Of a stretch of 64,000 nt of DNA, positions 8,037-15,792 are shown piece after piece. This stretch comes from JBMOMT01 sp049324835. Its GTDB lineage: Bacteria > Chloroflexota > Anaerolineae > CAYNKW01. The stretch covers positions 1-64,000 of the forward strand of contig JBMOMT010000052.1 in the NCBI GenBank assembly GCA_049324835.1, read 5' to 3'. Position numbers and translations under genes: made by a program. Position 1 is the stretch's first letter. The number at the start of each line of letters is the position of its first letter. The notes beneath the pieces were generated by a model. That model was not told where the DNA came from, ran no database searches, and saw nothing but the letters and a program-made list of their open reading frames with translations.

Positions 8037-8193
8037 ATGACCAGCCGTGATCAGCGCCGGGAACTGCTGGCAAAAGCCGGCTACAACCTCTTTTTGCTGC
8101 CCGCCGAAACGGGCCGATACACTCAAGGGCTACCGCATCACCTACCAGGCCCCCTACCTGCGCCATTTTACCGCTCGCTTTGAGCCGCTGTGA
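8037..8193 (+). pseudogene. Relic of a tryptophanase/tyrosine phenol-lyase gene
   Basis: The frame from ATG 8037 gives 'MTSRDQRRELLAKAGYNLFL', which resembles the N-terminal region of tryptophanases (TnaA: '...[20 protein letters not shown]'). About 70 bp later a different frame gives 'LKGYRITYQAPYLRHFTARF' and stops at 8191-8193; this resembles the very end of TnaA ('[20 protein letters not shown]'). Some 400 internal residues are missing, including the PLP lysine, so this is a fused deletion remnant and not a working gene. The similarity is judged from memory of the family, not an alignment. Its stop region overlaps the ribosome-binding site of the next gene. Confidence 0.65.
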
Positions 8194-8201
8194 GGTCGAA
8201 C

Positions 8202-8912
8202 ATGAAAATCACTTATGTGCGCTGGTCGATGACGATCATCGAGATGAACGGCCTGATACTCGTCACCGATCCGGTGTTCAAGATGCTGGGCTTTCACAGC
8301 CAGCCCCGCGAGTACACCATCGAGAAACTGCCCAAACCCGATCTGATTCTGGTTTCCCACCGCCACGTGGATCACTGGGACGCCTGGACCATGCGCCGCC
8401 TGCCCAAAGACATTCCACTGATCGTGCGGCCACACAAAATCGCCCCTGCCGCCCGTCGCTGGGGCTACAGCCATGTGCAAGAGCTGGATTCCTGGCACAA
8501 GACCCAGGTGGGCGAGGTGACCCTCACCGCTGTGCCGGCGCAACATCAAGGTTACGAAGTGGGTTACGTGTTACAGGGGGAAAAGACGGTCTATTTTGCC
8601 GGTGATACCTCGTTCAACGACGAGATTTTCACCGTCATCGGCCAGCGGTTCGATCTGGACGTGGTCTTGCTGCCCATCGGCGGCTTGCACTTTTTTAGCT
8701 ACTCGCAGCACATCGATCCGCCCCAGGCGGTGGAGGCGATCAAGCTGCTGCGGCCACAGGTTGTCGTGGGCACACACTGGGGCTGCGCCCCGTCTCTGCC
8801 TCCCCTGACCGACATGCCCGGCACGCCGAGGGAGCTGGCCCGGCTGGTGGAAAAAGAAGGGCTGGATGTGGCCGTGCGGGGCATGGCCCCGCTAGAGATC
8901 GTAGAACTGTGA
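8202..8912 (+). CDS. MBL-fold metal-dependent hydrolase (UlaG-like)
   Basis: 236 residues from ATG 8202, preceded by GAGG. It has the metallo-beta-lactamase HxHxDH motif (His53, His55, Asp57, His58 in 'SHRHVDHWD'), a second metal-ligand region 'VYFAGDTSFN' and a C-terminal His ('VVVGTHWG'). The closest type is the UlaG-like or YtnP-like group of zinc or manganese hydrolases; substrate cannot be deduced. No signal peptide is seen, so it should be cytosolic. It follows a tryptophanase relic and is convergent with the thioesterase gene. Confidence 0.85.
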   Translation: MKITYVRWSMTIIEMNGLILVTDPVFKMLGFHSQPREYTIEKLPKPDLILVSHRHVDHWDAWTMRRLPKDIPLIVRPHKIAPAARRWGYSHVQELDSWHKTQVGEVTLTAVPAQHQGYEVGYVLQGEKTVYFAGDTSFNDEIFTVIGQRFDLDVVLLPIGGLHFFSYSQHIDPPQAVEAIKLLRPQVVVGTHWGCAPSLPPLTDMPGTPRELARLVEKEGLDVAVRGMAPLEIVEL

Positions 8913-8929
8913 GCGTGGTAACCGCGCCT

Positions 8930-9322
8930 CTATGGCCGCTTTTTCGCCAAACGCTCGGCGAACCTGGCCAGGTCGACGATGAAACGCTCGTGGGTGCCCT
9001 CGCCGATCTTGTCTGCATCGTCGTAGGCCGTCACGTGAAAGAGAAGGCGGCGGTTATCCACCTCCAGCAGTTTGGCGCGGGCGGTCACCGTCATGCCCAG
9101 CGGCGTGGCGGCCAGGTGTCTCACGTCCACCTGAACACCCACGGTGCGCTGTCCTTGCGGCAGCAGGTGATCCACCGCCGCCACCGCCGCCTGTTCCATC
9201 AGCCGGATCATCTCTGGCGTGGCCAGCACCTCGACACTGCCGCTGCCCAGGTGCCTGGCCGTGTTGGCCTCGGTCACCACCGTGCTACGCTCGCCCATCA
9301 ATCCAGGTGTCAACTCGTGCAT
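8930..9322 (-). CDS. FlK-type acyl-CoA thioesterase (hot-dog fold)
   Basis: 130 residues from ATG 9322. The sequence has the FlK (fluoroacetyl-CoA thioesterase) pattern: 'TEANTARHLGSGSVEVLATPEMIRLME', 'VDVRHLAATPLGM', 'GEGTHERFIV'. Thr36, Glu44 and His69 fall where the FlK catalytic triad (Thr42, Glu50, His76) is expected. The general reaction is hydrolysis of a small acyl-CoA to acid and CoA in the cytosol. Most genomic homologues are general housekeeping thioesterases, so fluoroacetate resistance is not implied. It lies after the ABC transporter genes on the same strand, with a fragment of a MITE end (GTAACTGCTCACCCT, about 9374-9388, minus strand) between them. Confidence 0.8.
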   Translation of the reverse strand: MHELTPGLMGERSTVVTEANTARHLGSGSVEVLATPEMIRLMEQAAVAAVDHLLPQGQRTVGVQVDVRHLAATPLGMTVTARAKLLEVDNRRLLFHVTAYDDADKIGEGTHERFIVDLARFAERLAKKRP

Positions 9323-9386
9323 GTTCTTGCCCATCCTCAAGTGTTTGTAAAGGCGAATCGACAAATTGCAGCAGGGTGAGCAGTTA

Positions 9387-10181
9387 CTAAATGTACAGGT
9401 CTCTCCTGGCATACGTCAGGTAGGCGCCGGCCATACTCAGCACAATGATCGCCAGCGACAACCCCACGAAAACCAGATCCAGACTCGATTCGTTCAGCAG
9501 CTTGACGGCGTCGAAATACTTGAAGGGCGAAAAGTACTTGAGCCAGTCCAGGTCCTGGCTCAAAGCGGAAATGACCGACAGAAAATAAGTGCCCAACAGC
9601 AATGAGACGGCCACCGCACCGGCCACCTTGTAACGCTTCATGGCACAGCCCAGGAAAATGCCGACGGCCAAAAAGACCAACTCCAGGATGAACACAGCCA
9701 GCATGAGCAGGGCCAGAAAGCGATAGAACCTGGCGTCGGGCGCATAGGGCTGCGCGCTGAGCAGGGAAGCGCCCCAGGTGATGAGCAGCAGGGCGATGCA
9801 GTTGACCAGCGCCGCCAGGGTTTTGGCCGTCACCACGCGGCTGCGGGTGACCGGCAGGGTCAGGGCGAACTCGACGGTTTTGTCGCGCTCTTCTTTGGAG
9901 ATGATGTCGCTGCCCCACATGGCGGCGGCGATGCCCAAAAGCAGCGCGAAATAGGTGAACATCAGCCCGAAAAAGCCGCTGACCGTCGTCAGGTCGAGGG
10001 CCTTCAAACTGAACGCATCCAGCATGGCCTGGGGCATCGCGTCCAAAATCGCCAGCATCTCGGGGTTGTTATAGTAGGCGGAAAACTTGCTGACCCCTAC
10101 CCACACGAGCAGGCTGACAATCACCGCCCAGATGATCAACGATTTCAGATTCGCTTTCAGCTCTCTCATCAAGATGTTCAT
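9387..10181 (-). CDS. ABC-2 type transporter permease
   Basis: 264 residues with about six hydrophobic helices: one near residues 14-32, then several after 'DLTTVSGFFGLMFTYFALLLGIAAAMWG'. The cytosolic segment 'ISKEERDKTVEFALTLPVTRSRVVTAKTLAALV' is characteristic of ABC-2 permeases. It forms the transmembrane part of an exporter with the adjacent permease and ATPase. It starts 12 bp after the first permease gene. The stop codon abuts a MITE end remnant. Cargo is unknown. Confidence 0.85.
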   Translation of the reverse strand: MNILMRELKANLKSLIIWAVIVSLLVWVGVSKFSAYYNNPEMLAILDAMPQAMLDAFSLKALDLTTVSGFFGLMFTYFALLLGIAAAMWGSDIISKEERDKTVEFALTLPVTRSRVVTAKTLAALVNCIALLLITWGASLLSAQPYAPDARFYRFLALLMLAVFILELVFLAVGIFLGCAMKRYKVAGAVAVSLLLGTYFLSVISALSQDLDWLKYFSPFKYFDAVKLLNESSLDLVFVGLSLAIIVLSMAGAYLTYARRDLYI

Positions 10182-10193
10182 CTCCAGGCCTCC

Positions 10194-11006
10194 TCACACC
10201 ACCGCCGGAATGTCCCGCCGGCTATAGAGTAAATAACTGCCCACGAGCGAGATCACAATCACCGCTACACTGATCAGCGCCAGGGGCAGGTCATAGGCGC
10301 CATGGTCGATGATATAACCTGGGTCAAAGTGTTTGAAGGGTGTGAGCAGCTCCAATGTGCTCTCGCCTAGCATGTCGCCAAAGACGCTCAACACGTACAT
10401 GCCGAATCCCAGCGCCATGGCGTAGGGCGTCACGCTGCGGATCCGTTTCACCAGCAGCGAGATCACCAGGCCGACGCTGAAAAAGAAGAGCTGAAAGACC
10501 ACGATGCTCAGCAACAACAGCAGCAGTGGCCGGGTCTCATAGGCCCGATCCCCCTTGAACAGGGTGATAAACACAAAGCTGCAGATCCAGATGGAGAGGT
10601 TGGTGAGAGTCAGGCCGGCCAAGGCGGCGAGCAATTTGCTGGTCAGGATCCGGGTGCGCGCCACCGGTTTGCTCAACAGAAAATCGGCCGTCCACTCGCG
10701 CTCTTCGACCGAGACCAACGAGAACCCGTAGCCGGCCGCCTGGATGGCCAGGCAGAGCTGGGCAAAGAGGAAGGCAAAGCCGAAATAACCCAGCACCGTC
10801 GACATCTGCTCCACGTTCTCCATGCCAAAAGCGGTCAGCAGTTGCGGTGGGAAATTGGACAGCATTTCCATCATCAACTCGGTATCCTCGGCAAACGAGG
10901 AGAACATCGCCACATAGATAAACAGCAGCGCCGCGATCGCCGCCGCCCAGATGATCACCGACCTCAAGTGCATTCTGAATTCCTGGCCAAAGATGTTTGT
11001 GCTCAT
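10194..11006 (-). CDS. ABC-2 type transporter permease (first of pair)
   Basis: 270 residues with six predicted membrane helices and the conserved cytosolic turn 'VSVEEREWTADFLLSKPVARTRILTSKLLAAL', homologous in position to that of the downstream permease. It begins 9 bp after the ATPase stop, so the three genes form one operon read on the minus strand. The pair should form a heterodimeric channel energised by the ATPase, as in ABC-2 exporters for drugs, lipids or polymers. Substrate cannot be inferred from sequence. Confidence 0.85.
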   Translation of the reverse strand: MSTNIFGQEFRMHLRSVIIWAAAIAALLFIYVAMFSSFAEDTELMMEMLSNFPPQLLTAFGMENVEQMSTVLGYFGFAFLFAQLCLAIQAAGYGFSLVSVEEREWTADFLLSKPVARTRILTSKLLAALAGLTLTNLSIWICSFVFITLFKGDRAYETRPLLLLLLSIVVFQLFFFSVGLVISLLVKRIRSVTPYAMALGFGMYVLSVFGDMLGESTLELLTPFKHFDPGYIIDHGAYDLPLALISVAVIVISLVGSYLLYSRRDIPAVV

Positions 11007-11015
11007 GGTCAGCCC

Positions 11016-11888
11016 CTACTCGTAATAGTGCATAAAGATCTCTTCCAACGTCGGCTCCTCGATCGTCACATCCGAGACGGTGATGCCGCCGATCTTGTGC
11101 ATGACCGCATTGACGTCGCCCTTGTAGAAGAAACGAACCACATCGTTGTGCTGCTCCAGATTGGTCACGCCGGGTATGTCGAAATAGGCGGCATCGACAT
11201 CACCGACCACCACGCGGACCTTTTTATAGTTGCTCTGTTGCAGGGTGCGGATGTCGGCGATTTCGACGATCCGGCCCTCGCGGATGATGGCGACGCGGTT
11301 ACACATTCGTTGCACTTCGCTCAAGATGTGCGATGAAAAAAAGACCGTCACCCCGCGTTGATTCTCCTCCCGAATCAGCTCGAAGGTTTTGCGCTGCATG
11401 AGCGGGTCGAGGCCGGCGGTGGGCTCGTCGAGGAAAAGCAGCCTGGGCCGGTGCAACAGCCCCTGCACGATGCCCACTTTTTTCCTGTTGCCGTAAGACA
11501 GGTCCTCGATGCGGCGGTTCAGCTCCAGCTCCATCAGCCCGGCCAATTCACGCAAACGCTGCCTGTTGTCTTGTGGGTAAAAACTGGCCGAATAGTTGAG
11601 CAGGTCGATGACCTTCATGCGCTCGTAGTAAAAGACTTCGGAGGGCAGGTATCCGATCTCCCGTCTCAGTTCAGGCCCATACTTGATGCAGTCCTTGCCA
11701 AAGAGGGTGGCGCTGCCGCTGGTGGGATAGATGAGTGACAAGAGCAGGCGGATCGTGGTCGATTTGCCCGCGCCGTTTGGCCCGATAAAACCGAAAATTT
11801 CGCCCTCATTCACCTGAAACGAGACATCGACGATGCCCCGGGCTTTGCCATAGTACTTGGTCAGATGGTTGACGTCGATGACACTCAT
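11016..11888 (-). CDS. ABC transporter ATP-binding protein (ABC-2 exporter)
   Basis: 290 residues. Walker A 'GPNGAGKST' is near residue 39, the Q-loop around 'GYLPSE', the signature 'LSYGNRKKVGIVQGLL', Walker B 'LLFLDEPTAGLDP' and the H-loop 'SSHILSEVQRM'. The C-terminal 70 residues form the usual CcmA/NatA-type extension. It hydrolyses ATP to drive the two ABC-2 permeases encoded immediately downstream. ATG 11888 has AGGAG about 8 bp upstream (reverse strand). The operon probably starts here, in the gap after the tRNA-like gene. Confidence 0.93.
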   Translation of the reverse strand: MSVIDVNHLTKYYGKARGIVDVSFQVNEGEIFGFIGPNGAGKSTTIRLLLSLIYPTSGSATLFGKDCIKYGPELRREIGYLPSEVFYYERMKVIDLLNYSASFYPQDNRQRLRELAGLMELELNRRIEDLSYGNRKKVGIVQGLLHRPRLLFLDEPTAGLDPLMQRKTFELIREENQRGVTVFFSSHILSEVQRMCNRVAIIREGRIVEIADIRTLQQSNYKKVRVVVGDVDAAYFDIPGVTNLEQHNDVVRFFYKGDVNAVMHKIGGITVSDVTIEEPTLEEIFMHYYE

Positions 11889-12131
11889 GATGACACTCCT
11901 TTTTGATCGACTTTCTTTCGCCTCGAGCTGTTTTTCAACCGTTCGACCACACCGGTCGTGTGTACAAAATTCTCCAATGCTGGCCCGGACGGGCCGGAAC
12001 CAAACAGGAAATTGAACCGCAGAGACCGCCTAGAATGCCAGGAGGAACAATCGAAGAATCTCTGCGCTCTTTACGCTCTGTGGCGAGTTTTCTCGCCCAA
12101 TGTGCAAGAACTCGACTGGTAAGGTGCCAAT

Positions 12132-12168
12132 AAAAAAACAGATTGGCGGACTGCCAGCCACCAATCTG
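12132..12168 (-). terminator. Terminator downstream of the tRNA-like sequence
   Basis: On the minus strand CAGATTGG and CCAATCTG form an 8-bp stem around 14 bases, followed by seven T residues (complement of 12132-12138). Confidence 0.7.
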
Positions 12169-12195
12169 TCCTGGCGGTAGCCACCGCCTTTCAGA

Positions 12196-12264
12196 TGAGC
12201 CGCAGAGGACTCGAACCTCTAACCCGCTGATCAAGAGTCAGCTGCTCGGTTCCCACTAAGGCGG
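12196..12264 (-). tRNA. Degenerate tRNA-Lys (anticodon CTT), probably a pseudo-tRNA
   Basis: The minus strand shows an intact anticodon arm GCTGA-CTCTTGA-TCAGC with anticodon CTT (Lys), a 5-base variable loop, a T arm AGAGG-TTCGAGT-CCTCT and the 3' acceptor strand GCGGCTC plus A. The 5' half is damaged. The D-stem 3' strand GAGC lacks its GCTC partner, and no GAGCCGC acceptor strand is present. Where it should start, an 11-bp-arm palindrome begins (12265-12293). A promoter (12358-12386) and terminator (12132-12168) still frame it, so it may be transcribed but is unlikely to fold and mature normally. Confidence 0.6.
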
Positions 12265-12293
12265 GTAAACTGGCCGAAAGTTGGCCAGTTTAC
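12265..12293. repeat. Small palindrome at the 5' edge of the tRNA-like gene
   Basis: GTAAACTGGCC (12265-12275) and GGCCAGTTTAC (12283-12293) are perfect inverted repeats. A second inverted repeat, AATACCTCT (12301-12309) / AGAGGTATT (12333-12341), follows. They occupy the place of the missing 5' acceptor strand of the tRNA. Confidence 0.7.
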
Positions 12294-12357
12294 AAGGTGA
12301 AATACCTCTCAAAATACTCAATACACGCCAATAGAGGTATTCCATGGGTTTCAAAAC

Positions 12358-12386
12358 ATTATACCACAATTTGCTCACTCTGACCA
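12358..12386 (-). promoter_or_regulatory. Promoter-like sequence for the tRNA-like transcript
   Basis: On the minus strand TGGTCA (complement of 12381-12386), a 17-bp spacer and a perfect TATAAT (complement of 12358-12363). The -35 matches the consensus at 4 of 6 positions. Confidence 0.5.
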
Positions 12387-12504
12387 GCGCAACCCAGGCT
12401 TGTAGTTTGTCGTGGTGGGTAGGGCTGCTGAAGTGTGAAGGTGACCCGCCCGCTGATGACCGCCTGGATGACATCGCGAACTGTCGCCCCGGCGGTCGAT
12501 TCTA

Positions 12505-12540
12505 TGTCACCCTGCGCCCTTACAGGCGCTCAGAATGACA
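12505..12540. repeat. Imperfect palindrome of the 'CATTCTGAGCG' type
   Basis: TGTCACCCTGCGCC and GGCGCTCAGAATGACA form an imperfect hairpin. The arm 'GCGCTCAGAATGACA' matches the inner arm of the element at 807-908. It lies in the 300-bp gap between the tRNA-like gene and the GH5 gene, where no coding region is seen. Confidence 0.5.
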
Positions 12541-12640
12541 GTGACAAAAGTTGTTCTTTTACAGACTCTAACACCTGACAGGAGTGACTGTCCTCGGCTT
12601 CCCTCATCGACACAACTCCCTGAAGCGGTTTTCGAACCGG

Positions 12641-14518
12641 TCACCGGGCCAGTACCTTGATCCGGTGCACCGCCTGCCTGTCGTCGTGATGGTAGACCAG
12701 CGTCTGCGCCTCCCGATCCATCTCCACCCGCCCGTCCGAGATCTCTACCCTGTAGCCTTGAGGGTACTGATAGTTGGGCACAAAGATCTCGGTCGGGACG
12801 GCGACAGCCGGATCGTGGCGGAATTCAAAGGCAAAGACCCGGCGTTTGAGGTCGAACGACAGGCGCAGCGGCTCGCCGGCAACCTTGCGCGGATAGGGCC
12901 GCACCACCGCCGGCAGCGCTCGCCCACCCGAATGGATGTCGGCGGCATCGGTTTGTTGATCCCGGCTCCAGATCGACAGGTCTTCGCCGTTCCACCCGTC
13001 CCCGCGGCGGTTGGTGTTATCGGCGGTATAGTTCCACAGCGCGCCGCTCAACAGGTTGTCCTCGATGGCCCGAAAGCTGCGGTCCAGGGCTTTGATCTGG
13101 GCGCTGAAATTCCCGGTGCGGTAGGCCCGTTTGTCCTTCAGGTCGAAGGCGATCCCGAACTCGCCGATCAGCGTGGGGACGCCGCCCAACCGCCCGGCGG
13201 CATCGCGCTTGTACCGGGCCAGTTGTGCGGCGAACGATCGGCGAATTCGCCTGGGGCCGACCACCAGCCTGCCGGCGTGCATGTCTACCCCCAGGAAGGG
13301 GTTGAAATCCTTCATGTACAGGACAAAGCCGTCGTACCAGTGTGGCGCGTAGACGATGTCCGGCGCATCGCCCGGCGACCAACAGGGCGCGGGCTGGAGC
13401 GGCGCCGTTTCGACAAAGATCAGGGCGCCGGGGTGAATCGCACGGATCTCGGCAGCGTAGCGGTTGGCAAAGGGACGGTAATAGTCCCGGTTGAAATCCA
13501 CCGCCCGCCCGCCGGCCCGGGCGAAATAGTCGGGCCGCAGCAGCCGGGGCTCACCGTTGGCCGCCACATCCCACACCCCGTTCTGTTTCCAGATACAGTC
13601 GGCGCCATCGAGCCAGGCCCGCACGCGGCCGGGATTCACCACGCGGCGGCCGATGGCTTTGACGCCGCTGATGCGCCGGTCGTAGACCGCGAGTTCCTGG
13701 GGGTAACCCGCGCCGAGCAGCATGGCCTGGAAGGGGCTGGGGTTGAGGCCCTTCTTGAGCAGCCCACCCTCGGCGCGCAGGTCCGGCCAGCCGATGTAGC
13801 CGCTGAGTGGTTCGTTCATCGTGTCGTAGCCGATCACGTTGGGCAGGCCCTTGAGCCGTGCGGCGACCTGCTTCATCGCGTTCAAGTAGTGGCGCTGGAG
13901 ATACCCCTGCACCGGCTCGCCCGCCATCCGGGTGTGCGGGGCCAAGTCATCGCCGGCAAAGAACAGCGTGAACAGCGTCGCCGCAGCCAGTTTGGTGGCG
14001 TTGGTCGGCCAGATCATACGCGGGAAGGGGTCGCCGTGCACCGCGTGGACGGTGGCGGCGCCGGTCTCGCTGAAGCGGGTCATATCCAGTCCCACCGCCT
14101 CGAACGTCCAGCCCGGCGCGCCGTCGCCGCCGGAGAAACGGCTCCAGACGTCCTGGTGGGGATCGATGATCAGGTCGATGCCGTGGTCGCCGGCCTTGGC
14201 CACGACCTGCGTCAGGTAGTCGAGATAGGCCTGGTCGTAGCTGCCCGGCCCGGCGTGTTCGATGGCCTCCCAGGTGACCAGAAAACGCAGGCAGGTGAAC
14301 CCCCATGCGCGCAGCCGGGCAAAATGCTCGTCGGCTTGCGCCAGGGGGAAGGGCCGTCCCACAAAGGATACCTGCCGGTGATCGAAAAAACCCTGGCGGA
14401 TGTGGGTGGCGCCGTCGGGCTGAAAGGGCACTTTGCTGCTGCCGCCCAGGTTGACGCCGCGCAGGATCAGTGTGCGTCCGTATTCATCTTTGAACCAGTC
14501 GCCGTCGATACGTATCAT
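12641..14518 (-). CDS. Glycoside hydrolase family 5 protein (endoglycoceramidase-like) with C-terminal beta domain
   Basis: 625 residues from ATG 14518, which has GGAGG 5 bp upstream; a longer frame upstream lacks this. It begins directly with the mature fold ('MIRIDGDWFKDEYGRTLILRGVNLGG'), so no signal peptide is evident and it may act in the cytosol. The TIM barrel shows GH5 motifs: 'CLRFLVTWEAIE', the acid/base Glu236 in 'DTMNEPLSG', 'APHWYD' and the nucleophile Glu453 in 'LIGEFG'. After about residue 530 a beta-sandwich follows ('GEPLRLSFDLKRRVFAFEF...'), the GH5 C-terminal domain of endoglycoceramidase- and glucosylceramidase-like members. The expected reaction is retaining hydrolysis of a beta-glucosidic or glycolipid bond. 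It follows the DUF2804 gene on the same strand. Confidence 0.85.
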   Translation of the reverse strand: MIRIDGDWFKDEYGRTLILRGVNLGGSSKVPFQPDGATHIRQGFFDHRQVSFVGRPFPLAQADEHFARLRAWGFTCLRFLVTWEAIEHAGPGSYDQAYLDYLTQVVAKAGDHGIDLIIDPHQDVWSRFSGGDGAPGWTFEAVGLDMTRFSETGAATVHAVHGDPFPRMIWPTNATKLAAATLFTLFFAGDDLAPHTRMAGEPVQGYLQRHYLNAMKQVAARLKGLPNVIGYDTMNEPLSGYIGWPDLRAEGGLLKKGLNPSPFQAMLLGAGYPQELAVYDRRISGVKAIGRRVVNPGRVRAWLDGADCIWKQNGVWDVAANGEPRLLRPDYFARAGGRAVDFNRDYYRPFANRYAAEIRAIHPGALIFVETAPLQPAPCWSPGDAPDIVYAPHWYDGFVLYMKDFNPFLGVDMHAGRLVVGPRRIRRSFAAQLARYKRDAAGRLGGVPTLIGEFGIAFDLKDKRAYRTGNFSAQIKALDRSFRAIEDNLLSGALWNYTADNTNRRGDGWNGEDLSIWSRDQQTDAADIHSGGRALPAVVRPYPRKVAGEPLRLSFDLKRRVFAFEFRHDPAVAVPTEIFVPNYQYPQGYRVEISDGRVEMDREAQTLVYHHDDRQAVHRIKVLAR

Positions 14519-14588
14519 GTGTTCCTCCGCCAACTCCCCGCGGTCTCCCGCCCTGGCGTTCTCGCCGGACGTGACCGGTTCGCCGCTT

Positions 14589-15620
14589 TCACCAGCGGGC
14601 GTGATGCTCCTCGGCAAAACCGACGATGCCCTGCAGTGGGATCACTTTCCCGTCATCGGTGGTCGCCGTGCCGTGGTAGCGACCGAACATCTGGTGCACC
14701 TCGCTGGTGATGAGCAGCAGGTTGGTGCGCGCCGTGCGGTCGTAAAAGGGCACGAACTCTAGCGCCAGCCGCCCATCGGCAGCGACCATACGCCAGGGAC
14801 GCATAAAGTCGGTCGGGTCATAGTCCAAGTGCACTTCACCCAGCTTGTGGACGCGGCCATCCAGGATGAGGGCGTTCTCGGTGGCGGCGCCGGTGTCGCC
14901 AAAACCAAAGCCCAGGTTCAAGCCCAGCGCGCGGCCATCGGGCAGAAACGCCGAGGCGCTGGCCCACACCCAGAAGGAGCGGTACGCCCACACGCCGCGT
15001 CCCCAGTCGAGGTTGCCCAGGCTGTCGGTGGGGCGGACCTCGAAGCGTTGGCCGCGGTATTCCACCCAGCCCCCGGCCGGCAGACAGTTGACCTTGCGGT
15101 TGTAGTAGAAACGTTTGCCGGCGATGGGGATGACGATGGCCATGGATTCGTGTTCTGGCGGCAGGGCGAGGGTCAGCTCGGCGCTCAGGCCCTGGCCTTC
15201 AAAGCCGGGCCAGGCCACCGAGAGCCGCCGTGCGGCCGCCTCTGCTGCAAACGATAGCCGCACCCGGCCGTTGTCGAAAGAGCTGTTGCCCTGGGTGCTG
15301 TTGCGGGGCAAGGTGATGCCCCGGGCCAGGGGCAGAGTCAGCGTTTGCTCGTGGTGCCGCTGCGCCTCGAAATCCACGACGTAGGCAAAGACCTGGCCGG
15401 CGTAGCCCAGGTCGGCCAGGGTGAAGGAAAAGTAGTGGCTGGGCGTGGTCAGGCCGTAATAGTCCCAGCGTTTGAGACGCAGGGGCTGGAGGAAGCGCAG
15501 CCGGTAAAAGCCGACGTTCTCCAGGTTGCAGTCCAGGAGCGGCTGGCGGGCCCAGCCGATCTGAACCAGCTCTCCCCGCTCGTCCAGGAGCGGAGAAGGG
15601 GTGATCAGTTCACGTTGCAT
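14589..15620 (-). CDS. DUF2804 family protein
   Basis: 343 residues. It matches the DUF2804 pattern throughout: 'WARQPLLDCNLENVGFY', 'FYYNRKVNCLPAGGWVEYRG', 'LDWGRGVWAYRSFWVWASAS', 'GLNLGFGFGDTGAATENAL', ending 'GFAEEHHARW'. It appears soluble, with an all-beta, lipocalin/AttH-like composition. Function of the family is not established. Its place 70 bp upstream of a glycolipid-type GH5 gene suggests a shared role in lipid or glycolipid processing, which is inference. ATG 15620 has AGGAG (reverse strand, about 15630). The 170-bp gap to the helicase gene holds no recognised feature. Confidence 0.8.
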   Translation of the reverse strand: MQRELITPSPLLDERGELVQIGWARQPLLDCNLENVGFYRLRFLQPLRLKRWDYYGLTTPSHYFSFTLADLGYAGQVFAYVVDFEAQRHHEQTLTLPLARGITLPRNSTQGNSSFDNGRVRLSFAAEAAARRLSVAWPGFEGQGLSAELTLALPPEHESMAIVIPIAGKRFYYNRKVNCLPAGGWVEYRGQRFEVRPTDSLGNLDWGRGVWAYRSFWVWASASAFLPDGRALGLNLGFGFGDTGAATENALILDGRVHKLGEVHLDYDPTDFMRPWRMVAADGRLALEFVPFYDRTARTNLLLITSEVHQMFGRYHGTATTDDGKVIPLQGIVGFAEEHHARW

Positions 15621-15792
15621 GGTGGGGTTCTCCTGTGCCTGAATTGAGGGTCAGCAAGGCGACAATCGCCGGCTATCCTGCCCTGCCGACCCGCCAGCTT
15701 TTGATGGTTGGCTCGCGCCGCTCCTGCTCCCGACGCCCTCCGACGGCAGCATGGTGGCTTGCCTCACGAGAGCTCGTAGGTGTCCACACCGG

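Noticed and set aside
8930..9322. Fluoroacetate-resistance thioesterase
   Set aside because: The family and triad match FlK, but many non-fluoroacetate homologues share them, and no fluorometabolite genes are near.
12196..12264. Functional tRNA-Lys
   Set aside because: No strand complementary to the 3' acceptor GCGGCTC and no D-stem 5' strand could be found upstream.
12584..14710. Very long open frame on the + strand opposite the GH5 gene
   Set aside because: It is the antisense shadow of a GC-rich gene with clear family motifs; its own translation has no recognisable domain and no ribosome-binding site.
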